Source: Verrucomicrobiota bacterium
GTDB lineage: Bacteria > Verrucomicrobiota > Verrucomicrobiia > Verrucomicrobiales > Verrucomicrobiaceae
Assembly (NCBI GenBank): GCA_023429545.1
Contig: JAEYUU010000405.1
Location: 1 to 5,296 of the forward strand
DNA length: 5,296 bases
Reading direction: 5' to 3'
The notes under the pieces are model-generated. The model was not told where the DNA came from. It was given only the letters and a program-made list of their open reading frames with translations, and searched no databases. The translations under genes and the position numbers were made by a program. Of this stretch, positions 1 through 5,296 are shown piece by piece (within the stretch, counting starts at the first letter, position 1; every line of letters starts with the position of its first letter).

Positions 1-203
1 GTCGTGTGGAGAGTTTTGATTTCAGCGCGCACTCCACCCGCGAAAGCATCGTGGGCTACGTGAAGCAGGTTGCCGCCGCCAAGGTCCTTCTGGTGCATGG
101 CGATCCTCCCGCGCAAGCGTGGTTTCAGCAGGCCCTGGCCCGGGAGCTACCCCAGTCTGAAATCGTCACGCCAGAGGGCGGGGAGCAGATTCAGCTCTGG
201 TAG
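1..203 (+). CDS. C-terminal end of beta-CASP/RMMBL metallo-beta-lactamase-fold nuclease (partial)
   Basis: Only the last 66 complete codons are present. The frame is open at the left edge (codon CGT at 3-5) and ends at TAG 201-203, so the GTG at 6 is an internal valine and not a start. The peptide contains SFDFSAHS followed by KVLLVHGDPP. These match the two C-terminal metal-ligand His motifs (B and C) of the CPSF73/RNase J-like beta-CASP family. The histidine codons lie at 30-32 and 96-98, 22 residues apart, which is the spacing I recall for CPSF73. The tail after VHGD (AWFQQAL) is typical of the RMMBL segment. Family members are cytoplasmic zinc-dependent RNA endo- or exonucleases of roughly 450 residues, so most of the gene, including the HxHxDH site, lies upstream. 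The substrate cannot be judged from this fragment. The gene is convergent with the secretin gene. Confidence 0.85.
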   Translation, partial: RVESFDFSAHSTRESIVGYVKQVAAAKVLLVHGDPPAQAWFQQALARELPQSEIVTPEGGEQIQLW

Positions 204-226
204 GTGGCAGCGTTTTTTTTAACAGC

Positions 227-247
227 CGCAAAAGAACGCAAAAAACG
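227..247. repeat. Short imperfect tandem CGCAAAA repeat
   Basis: Two adjacent units, CGCAAAAGAA (227-236) and CGCAAAAAA (237-245), are followed by CG. They lie in the gap downstream of the nuclease gene. I recall similar CGCAAAGAA-type runs from intergenic DNA of several phyla. With only two copies it may be chance, and no function can be assigned. Confidence 0.25.
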
Positions 248-264
248 TGGGGCCTTGGGCGTGG

Positions 265-282
265 TCACCTCGAAGGAGGTGA
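265..282. terminator. Compact stem-loop, weak bidirectional terminator candidate
   Basis: A 7-bp perfect stem (265-271 with 276-282) closes a 4-nt loop. It can be extended with a small bulge by pairing 258-263 with 286-290. Read on the minus strand (secretin transcript), a T6 tract (complement of 240-245) follows only about 19 nt after the core stem, or about 12 nt after the extended stem. That is too far for a textbook intrinsic terminator. On the plus strand no T-run follows. Confidence 0.25.
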
Positions 283-424
283 AGTCACCCATCACCAGTT
301 CTTTAGTCCGTTTGCTGCCAATCTGACCGTTGAGAAATGTCGAGAAGAGACTGCTCCGGCCTGGAACGCCGCCATGTGAATCTCAAGGGAGTCTCTTGCT
401 GTCGTCCGCGCGGACTGGCCTGGC

Positions 425-2914
425 TTATCGCGCAACTGTCTCCACGCCTTCAATCGGCGTTGTCGGATTCACGCGGTTGCCGCCTGGATCGAGAATTTTC
501 ACCGTCACGTAGAACAGCACGTTCTTTTTCTCCACGTTGGAGAGCTGGCTCTGGAAGGCTCGACCCACGATGGGGATGTTACCAATGATGGGCACCTTGT
601 CATTGATGTCCTGGCGCTTCTCCAGCATCACACCGCCCAGCACCACCGTCTGGCCATCGTAGACTGTCACGTTGGTGGAGACCTTGTTGCTGCGGAAAAT
701 GGGCTGCAGGATTTCGTTCTCGGTGGCAATGGCGTTCGGGGGAACACTGGAGCCTGTCAGGGCAATGGGACTACCGTAGTTGATGAAGCCTTCGAACTCG
801 ACGAGGCTGGGCACGAGATTGAGCTCGACAGTTCGGTTGTCGGGACCCACGAGAGGCTCCACCTCAAGAATCACGCCCACCTCGCGCATTTCAAAGCTGG
901 TCGGCGTCGCTGGCGTGACCGGATTCACCGGAGGGGTGAACACATCAACCTGGACTGGAATACCGCCAATGATGGTGACCACTTCCGTGGCACCCAGCGT
1001 CTGGGGGATCTGGGGGGGATCAAACTCGGTGGGATAGATGAATTCCCGGGCCACGGAAACCCGGGACCGCTGGCCGCTCTTGGTGACGACGTTGGGTGCG
1101 ACGAGGAAGTCGATGCCCTTGTTCTGGTTGAGCGTACGCAGCACCATCTGAAACTGCGGATCAGTGAACACGCCGGTGACGGCAAAGGTACCGGGCGAAC
1201 GCGAATCTAACGTCTGGGGAGTTTGCCGGCCAATCAATCCATCGATCGAGGGCACACCAAGAATGGCCCCGGAGCTGCGCAATCCGGCGGTAACTGGGTT
1301 CACCCCCACGGGCACATTGGTGTTCGGATACGCCATGCCAAAGTCCTCGCTGGTGAGGGACCCCGAACGCTGGTTGCCTATCGTGCCCCCACTGCCGAAG
1401 ATTTTGTCAGTGCCGGGCAGGTTGAACTGGCCAAGCAGCCAGTCGAATCCGAGTTCGTTGAACCGGTTCTGGTTGATTTCAACCATGCGCACCATGATTT
1501 CCACCTGTTTAGGCACGGTGCTGGAGGCCTCATCCACCAACGTATCCACCATGACCAAGTTCTCCTCGGTGTTGCGGACCGAGAGGATATTTGTCGTAAG
1601 GTTGTAGGAGGCAGTTGCTCCTTCCGGGAATTTCACCCCGCGCTGTTCGAGGAGTTCCTTCACGCCCATGCGGCGGATGGTCAATCCCGTTGCCGGGGCC
1701 GTCTGCGTGTCGAAGGGATTGGCAGGAGGAGCCCCGGCACCATCAGCAGGGGCATTTTGCATAAAGTCCGGCGGGACACGGTAGCTGCGGGAAATCAGAG
1801 TCTCAGACTTCTCTGCGCGTGAAGTGATGGTCACGGCATATTCGTCCACGCGGTAGACGGTGCCAGTCATCTCGGTGGCGTAGCGGAGCACTTCCTCCAG
1901 AGGCACTCCCACCATGTTGAGTGTCACGGGTTTGCGAGCAGCTTCCTGGGAAACCTTCAGCACGAAGTCCACACCCTTCTTCTGCGGATCCAGCTCTCTG
2001 CTGCGGATGCGGAGGAACTCGACCACCTCCTCCAACCCGGCGCCCTGCAGCTCAATGATGGGCACCATGAAGGTGCGCAGCTTTACCAGGTTGGACTCCC
2101 GCGTGCCACCCATCACCCCCAATTGCACAGACGCCCCGAACAGCTTGGAGACGTCGGCAGGGACCGCGTCCTCCCACTGCTGATCCACCTGGGCGAGCAT
2201 CTTGGCGCGATTGTGATCCCGCGCAGTATCGAAGTACCTGGCCCTGTGCTGCTCTGCCTGTTCCATGCCCCTCCGGGCAGCTTTGTTGTAGGGGTCGGTC
2301 CTCAAGGCGTCTTTAAAACGTTCGCTGGCCCGGTCATAGTCGCCAAGGTTCAGGTAACTCCAGCCCATGCGGAGCTCGTTCTCCACAGTGGCCACGTTCT
2401 TGAGATGGGCTGGCGACAGAGCAGGCTCGTAGCGGTCCGGGTCATCAAGCTCCTTTTCAAGGCGCACGGCATCGTGATAGCCGGGATTGAAGTCCGCGGC
2501 GAGGATGGTCTTCAAGAGCGCGCGTGCATCCTTATACCTGGCTTCTTTGGCCAGCTTTTTAGCATGCAGCACGGCGGTGCGTGAGTATCCGTCCCGGGCT
2601 TCTGCCCGCAGCTCGGCAGCCATGGGGGCATTGGGGAGGAGATTCCAGGCTTCAAGATAGCGCGAGGCCGCTTCCCCATGGTCGCCTTTGCCTTCCAGTA
2701 CCGCGGCTTCCGCGATGAATGTTCTTGCCTGCTGCATCAGCGCGGCGCGCCGTGCCACCTCCCTTTCTGCCACTGCGGAGGCGGGCGTGCCCGCAGGACC
2801 AGCCGTCAGGGGGACCAGAGTGCCATACCACGCACATCCTGCCAGCAGGAGAGGGCAAAGAGCCTTCCTGGCGGAGTTGAGCTTGGGCAGTGGTAGTGGG
2901 GGTCCTCCGGGCAT
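425..2914 (-). CDS. TPR-containing secretin, Amuc_1098-like type IV pilus outer-membrane protein
   Basis: This 829-residue protein is predicted to form the multimeric outer-membrane channel of a type IV pilus or related export machine. In order: signal peptide (1 to about 47, candidate lipobox LAGC with Cys27); TPRs at about 70-225, clearest at 184-214 (GWSYLNLGDYDRASERFKDA); secretin N-type domains at about 282-370 and 376-465; secretin core at about 469-810. The core shows PKQVEIMVRMVEIN at its start, DFLVAPNVVTKSG, VTVYDGQTVVLGG and the hallmark VPIIGNIPIVGRAF. A Gly/Ser/Asn-rich stretch at 495-577 interrupts the core. The ATG at 2914 is the first possible start, because TAA immediately precedes it in frame. 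No Shine-Dalgarno is visible upstream. GGAGGA occurs just inside the ORF, but only a CTG codon follows at a usable distance. The gene is divergent from the exported-protein gene and convergent with the nuclease gene. No pilus partner genes are adjacent. The secretin assignment is firm; the Amuc_1098 subfamily is recognised from overall architecture. Confidence 0.92.
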   Translation of the reverse strand: MPGGPPLPLPKLNSARKALCPLLLAGCAWYGTLVPLTAGPAGTPASAVAEREVARRAALMQQARTFIAEAAVLEGKGDHGEAASRYLEAWNLLPNAPMAAELRAEARDGYSRTAVLHAKKLAKEARYKDARALLKTILAADFNPGYHDAVRLEKELDDPDRYEPALSPAHLKNVATVENELRMGWSYLNLGDYDRASERFKDALRTDPYNKAARRGMEQAEQHRARYFDTARDHNRAKMLAQVDQQWEDAVPADVSKLFGASVQLGVMGGTRESNLVKLRTFMVPIIELQGAGLEEVVEFLRIRSRELDPQKKGVDFVLKVSQEAARKPVTLNMVGVPLEEVLRYATEMTGTVYRVDEYAVTITSRAEKSETLISRSYRVPPDFMQNAPADGAGAPPANPFDTQTAPATGLTIRRMGVKELLEQRGVKFPEGATASYNLTTNILSVRNTEENLVMVDTLVDEASSTVPKQVEIMVRMVEINQNRFNELGFDWLLGQFNLPGTDKIFGSGGTIGNQRSGSLTSEDFGMAYPNTNVPVGVNPVTAGLRSSGAILGVPSIDGLIGRQTPQTLDSRSPGTFAVTGVFTDPQFQMVLRTLNQNKGIDFLVAPNVVTKSGQRSRVSVAREFIYPTEFDPPQIPQTLGATEVVTIIGGIPVQVDVFTPPVNPVTPATPTSFEMREVGVILEVEPLVGPDNRTVELNLVPSLVEFEGFINYGSPIALTGSSVPPNAIATENEILQPIFRSNKVSTNVTVYDGQTVVLGGVMLEKRQDINDKVPIIGNIPIVGRAFQSQLSNVEKKNVLFYVTVKILDPGGNRVNPTTPIEGVETVAR

Positions 2915-2934
2915 TTATTCAGATGAAGGCCGCG

Positions 2935-2963
2935 ATTAGAGCGTATTTGCCGGAAATTGACAA
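2935..2963 (-). promoter_or_regulatory. Sigma70-type promoter for the secretin gene
   Basis: On the minus strand, TTGTCA (complement of 2958-2963, 5 of 6 matches to the -35 consensus) is followed by exactly 17 bp and then TCTAAT (complement of 2935-2940, 5 of 6 matches to the -10 consensus). Transcription would begin near 2928. This leaves a leader of only about 14 nt, with no Shine-Dalgarno, before the ATG at 2914. The -35 lies within one copy of the ATTGACAA repeat. This is a prediction from consensus match and spacing only. Confidence 0.6.
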
Positions 2964-3016
2964 TCTTATGGTGTGCGAAAAGCAGTTTTCAACGTTCCGA
3001 GGCCTATGATTGACAA
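2956..3016. repeat. Direct repeat ATTGACAA x2, 53 bp apart, in divergent promoter region
   Basis: The 8-mer ATTGACAA occurs at 2956-2963 and again at 3009-3016. The 53-bp start-to-start distance is about five helical turns, so both copies face the same side of the DNA. The first overlaps the -35 of the secretin promoter. The second lies about 50 bp before the preferred start of the plus-strand gene and could act as its -35 (TTGACA 3010-3015), although no good -10 follows. They could be paired regulator sites or two -35 elements. Confidence 0.35.
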
Positions 3017-3021
3017 AGGCC
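3001..3021. promoter_or_regulatory. Inverted repeat GGCCT-N11-AGGCC, operator-like
   Basis: A 5-bp perfect inverted repeat (3001-3005 with 3017-3021) flanks 11 bp that include the second ATTGACAA copy and TTGACA. Its position just upstream of the plus-strand gene would suit an operator or a small leader hairpin. Short arms make chance plausible. Confidence 0.25.
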
Positions 3022-3062
3022 ATCCGTTTCACACAAGTAAGCCCCCTGCTGAATACCCCTCA

Positions 3063-4313
3063 ATGATGTACCGCTCCTGCTCCCTGAAAACCTCCGCCAT
3101 CCATCTTGTCAGTTGCCTTGGTTTTTGCATGACAGGAATTTCCGGTGCGGTGCGCGCTGAAACACCACAGCCACCTGCAAGTCCGGTTCAGGAGACGTTT
3201 GGTAAGGTTTACCATTGCAATGCGGGTCCCTGGGGTCAGTTGGAGTACTATTATATCTACTTGGAGGCGCCTCAGAACCTTATTGAGCACTTTCCGATGC
3301 CAAACTCGGTGACCAAATGGGAGTTCCCCGGGGAGACGGAGACCAGTCTGCGCACCCTTTTCACCCGCGCCACCCTGCCCCAGGCATTGCAGGATTATCT
3401 TTTGGATCCCAAGAACTGCATCAACCGTGGTGGCCGCATCACCGTTTTCCCCCCTCTGCCGGATCTTACCGTCATGACCCCGGCCCAGCGCTCGGTGATT
3501 TATGCGGTGCTGGCCAAGAGCCCGGAAAATGAGTTCTACGCCAACCCGGTGTTCATCACCAGCGGCAGCGTGGACCAGTGGCTCGGGCAGTCCCGCCTGA
3601 ACGAGGAGGTGCGGGAGGTGGTCAAGAAATTCACCTACATGCGTGGAGAGGTGCTCGCTTTCAGCGACCTTTCCGCCGTGCTCAACTATGTGAAGACAGA
3701 TGCCGAGGCGAGGGACTTTTTCAAGACCATGACCCGGACGCGCTCACTCATGGTCAAATTGGTCATCGATGACAGCACGGACCTCAAAAACGTGGTGCGT
3801 TACTGGAGCGGACGGAAGCGCAACAAGGACATCGAGCCACTCGTGACCTCGACCCTCGAGACGGAAGGCACCAACAAGCTGGACGTGATACATCTGCTAC
3901 CCTCACTCGCCCGGAGGTTTCTCTACGGCTACCCCCCCATGGAGCTGGCGGTCATGGGCCGCATGCCGGATTGCCACTGGACGTCGCTGAACTTCTTCAA
4001 CTACAAGCCCAGGGAATACTATCTGGACACCCGCCTCGCTACCTCCGCCGTGCTGGAGAACTACAACCGCATTGAAGCGCCCTTTGAGTTTGGTGACGTC
4101 CTTATGTTTCTCAATGTGCAGGGCAATGCCATCCACTCGTGTGTGTATGTCGCGGATGACATTGTCTACACGAAGAACGGTGAAAACATTGCCTCCCCCT
4201 GGCTGCTGATGAAGGTGAGTGATGTGCAGCGCATCTACTCCTACGAGGGCCAGACCAGCATTCAGGGATTCCGCCTGAAGCCGTCCCCAGATGCCGCCGG
4301 CGGTGAGGAGTGA
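3063..4313 (+). CDS. Exported protein of unknown function with NlpC/P60-like Cys/His pattern
   Basis: I do not recognise the full-length family. The frame is open from a GTG at 2973 (446 residues), but the ATG pair at 3063/3066 is preferred. It places a clean signal peptide at the N-terminus: MMYRSCSLK, then a hydrophobic stretch, then VRA before ETPQPP. The encoded protein is about 416 residues, exported to the periplasm or beyond. The N-terminal half contains YYYIYLEAP and MTPAQRSVIYAVLAKSP, plus two cysteines (in HCNAG and KNCINR) that could form a disulfide. In the C-terminal part, PDCHWTSLNFF is followed 54 residues later by AIHSCVYVADDIVYTKNGEN, preceded by FGDVLMF. Cys, then GDV-hydrophobic, then His-x-x-(V/I)Y-(V/L) resembles the NlpC/P60 core (Cys, His, polar third residue, here perhaps Asn of TKNG). 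A cysteine peptidase or amidase acting on cell wall is therefore possible but unproven. No Shine-Dalgarno is visible at any start. It is divergent from the secretin gene and convergent with the membrane-protein gene, 17 bp away. Confidence 0.8.
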   Translation: MMYRSCSLKTSAIHLVSCLGFCMTGISGAVRAETPQPPASPVQETFGKVYHCNAGPWGQLEYYYIYLEAPQNLIEHFPMPNSVTKWEFPGETETSLRTLFTRATLPQALQDYLLDPKNCINRGGRITVFPPLPDLTVMTPAQRSVIYAVLAKSPENEFYANPVFITSGSVDQWLGQSRLNEEVREVVKKFTYMRGEVLAFSDLSAVLNYVKTDAEARDFFKTMTRTRSLMVKLVIDDSTDLKNVVRYWSGRKRNKDIEPLVTSTLETEGTNKLDVIHLLPSLARRFLYGYPPMELAVMGRMPDCHWTSLNFFNYKPREYYLDTRLATSAVLENYNRIEAPFEFGDVLMFLNVQGNAIHSCVYVADDIVYTKNGENIASPWLLMKVSDVQRIYSYEGQTSIQGFRLKPSPDAAGGEE

Positions 4314-4315
4314 AT

Positions 4316-4347
4316 GCGACCGGTCAGCGACTACGGTGACTTGTCGC
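4316..4347. terminator. Imperfect hairpin across the convergent stop codons
   Basis: GCGAC (4316-4320) pairs with GTCGC (4343-4347), and GTCA (4323-4326) pairs with TGAC (4337-4340), with a 2-by-2 internal mismatch and a 10-nt loop. It spans the 17-bp gap and the end of the minus-strand gene. There is no T-run on either side, so it is at best a weak bidirectional termination or 3'-end-protecting structure. Confidence 0.2.
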
Positions 4348-5296
4348 CGCCCTCAAGGAACTTGCTCAAGTGCACTGCCGCCGGATTGGTGCCCAGCCGC
4401 TTCAGGCGGGGGCGGGCGCCCCGGGTATCTAGTTCGAAGAACCCGGAGATGGGAAACACCGTGTTGCGCTTGGAGTCGTAAGCCCAAGCCATGATGTCAT
4501 GCACGCCGGGAGGTATCTGGTTGAACCGGAATCTTCCCGAGAACCCTGCGAGGACTTCCTGGGATACGCTGTGCCCCGGCACATGCACAAATTGCGTGTC
4601 CTTGGAAAAAAGCTCCCCAAGGAAAAGCGGCATGCCCGTCACCTGCTCCACATGAAAAATCTCCCAGCGACCTTCCTTTGGAATACGCCGGGTGAGGAAG
4701 ACACCATCAGCCACCCGTTTTCGTGAAGACAGGCAGGCATAACCCTCGGCGATGCCATAGAACCCGTCGTCGTCCACGCCGATCTCGATGTTGTTGAACC
4801 GGGCGGTATTCGTGCTCAGCAGTTTTGGGGCGAGGCGGAAGTTGTTGAGCTGACGATCCTTGAGCAGGGGAGGATCCAGCAGCCCAAGCTTGTCCGCAAG
4901 GATGGCGTAGTGGGGATTGAGAGGCACCACGTTGTCCATCTCGGGCATGACCTTGATGAACCGGGTGGTCACGGCGCCGCGCAGGCGGGATGACTGCCAC
5001 ATTTCCATGAGGTGCTGCCCATGCACCCATGAGGCGGCCTGTACGCAGCAGAGCACCACCGCCATGGCCAGCATGACGCGATTCACCGCCGGCACGGGGT
5101 GCTCGCGATGTTTCTGCCAGTCACGCACAATCAGCCAGGTGAGCACCACCAGCGAAACCGTGAGCGGCACGGGATGGATCGTGTAGCGGGGCGCGATGGC
5201 GTTATCCCCATTCGTGGATGCCCACATCCGTCCCACCGCGACGAGGCAACCTGTGGCGATCGAGTACGCGCCAAACAGCAGCCAGGGCAGCAGTCG
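4331..5296 (-). CDS. C-terminal part of a multi-pass membrane protein with large soluble tail (partial)
   Basis: The frame runs from TAG (complement of 4331-4333) to the right edge without a stop: 321 residues are visible and the start lies outside the window. The GTG at 5236 is probably internal, because the 20 codons upstream encode more membrane segment (LLPWLLFGAYSIATGCLVA). Three hydrophobic helices are visible at about residues 2-24, 42-57 and 72-92 of the fragment. Between the first two lies GRM...NAIAPRYT, which resembles the GR...SRY motif of large, poorly characterised polytopic proteins, some annotated as glycosyltransferase- or polymerase-like. A short PLNPHYAILADKLGLLDPPL segment follows. 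The remaining 170 or so residues look like a soluble, beta-rich domain (GRFRFNQIPPGVHDIMAWAY). No catalytic motif is visible, so the function is not assigned. The strand is shared with the secretin, but the opposite-strand gene between them excludes a simple operon. Confidence 0.75.
   Translation of the reverse strand, partial: RLLPWLLFGAYSIATGCLVAVGRMWASTNGDNAIAPRYTIHPVPLTVSLVVLTWLIVRDWQKHREHPVPAVNRVMLAMAVVLCCVQAASWVHGQHLMEMWQSSRLRGAVTTRFIKVMPEMDNVVPLNPHYAILADKLGLLDPPLLKDRQLNNFRLAPKLLSTNTARFNNIEIGVDDDGFYGIAEGYACLSSRKRVADGVFLTRRIPKEGRWEIFHVEQVTGMPLFLGELFSKDTQFVHVPGHSVSQEVLAGFSGRFRFNQIPPGVHDIMAWAYDSKRNTVFPISGFFELDTRGARPRLKRLGTNPAAVHLSKFLEGGDKSP

Larger units (their letters stand above)
204..424. 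other. Non-coding convergent intergenic region rich in inverted repeats
   Basis: This is 221 bp between the stops of two converging genes, with no credible ORF. It contains a nested set of stems: 205-211 with 314-320 (7 bp), 231-237 with 298-304 (7 bp), and a compact hairpin at 265-282 (7-bp stem TCACCTC/GAGGTGA, GAAG loop). A second element pairs AAGAGACT (345-352) with AGTCTCTT (390-397) and encloses CGGC/GCCG (357-360 with 368-371). A 12-bp perfect palindrome, GTCCGCGCGGAC, lies at 404-415, just downstream of the secretin stop. A T8 run lies at 213-220 and an A6 run at 240-245, but neither directly follows a hairpin. Possible roles are a bidirectional, non-canonical termination zone or an unrecognised structured RNA. 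The pairings are seen in the sequence; the function is inferred. Confidence 0.4.

Noticed and set aside
171..220. Intrinsic terminator of the nuclease gene (CCAGAG/CTCTGG stem plus T8 run)
   Set aside because: The stem has an 18-nt loop, lies inside the coding region and ends about 12 nt before the T-run, so it is not a credible classic terminator.
337..588. Small plus-strand frames running from the 204-424 gap into the secretin 3' end
   Set aside because: They overlap the secretin coding region, are Arg/Ser-rich and lack a ribosome site; the gap is better explained as non-coding.
1223..1822. 199-codon plus-strand open frame opposite the secretin gene
   Set aside because: It is wholly antisense to a clear secretin, has a composition rich in His/Arg/Gly typical of shadow frames in GC-rich DNA, and shows no recognisable domain.
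2123..2584. 153-codon plus-strand open frame opposite the TPR region
   Set aside because: It is antisense to the TPR-encoding part of the secretin, with no start signal or family resemblance.
2957..2985. TTGACA at 2957-2962 as a -35 for plus-strand transcription
   Set aside because: No -10-like hexamer lies 15-19 bp downstream on the plus strand; the same bases fit the minus-strand promoter much better.
2973..3062. Longer N-terminus of the exported protein from the GTG at 2973 or the ATG at 3006
   Set aside because: It would put a 30-residue hydrophilic extension before a clean signal peptide. The GTG has no ribosome site, and the ATG at 3006 has only a GAGG too close to it. It is not fully excluded.
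5234..5236. GTG at 5236 as the start of the membrane protein
   Set aside because: The frame continues open for 20 more codons to the window edge and encodes hydrophobic membrane sequence, so the gene is truncated by the window.

Overview
The window reads as chromosomal DNA of a GC-rich, Gram-negative bacterium, most likely of the Verrucomicrobiota. The main reason is the large minus-strand gene. It encodes a TPR-plus-secretin protein that closely resembles the Amuc_1098 family of type IV pilus outer-membrane channels, known mainly from Akkermansia and relatives. No rRNA, tRNA, CRISPR array, transposase or phage gene is visible. This looks like ordinary host sequence, although two of the four proteins belong to poorly described families.

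Layout. (1) 1-203, plus strand: the last 66 codons of a beta-CASP/RMMBL metallo-beta-lactamase-fold nuclease, cut by the window edge. (2) 204-424: a non-coding gap between two convergent genes, unusually rich in inverted repeats. (3) 425-2914, minus strand: an 829-residue secretin with a signal peptide that carries a possible lipobox, then TPRs, N-domains and the secretin barrel. (4) 2915-3062: a divergent promoter region. It has a well-matched sigma70-type promoter for the secretin (TTGTCA, 17 bp, TCTAAT) and two copies of ATTGACAA spaced 53 bp apart. (5) 3063-4313, plus strand: a secreted protein of unknown function whose C-terminal part has a Cys...His arrangement like NlpC/P60 cysteine hydrolases. 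(6) 4314-4330: a 17-bp gap between convergent stop codons. (7) 4331-5296, minus strand: the C-terminal 321 residues of a multi-pass inner-membrane protein. Its frame stays open to the window edge, so the start lies outside.

How the genes work together. The secretin would form an outer-membrane pore for a type IV pilus-like or type II-like export machine. None of the usual partners (PilM/N/O-like proteins, pilins, ATPases) is in the window, so it is either an orphan or the last gene beyond a divergent boundary. The divergently transcribed exported protein shares its promoter region and could be co-regulated, but nothing in the sequence proves a functional link. The two outer genes look unrelated. 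The observations most worth checking are the orphan, possibly lipidated secretin, the unrecognised Cys/His exported protein and the structured 204-424 gap.
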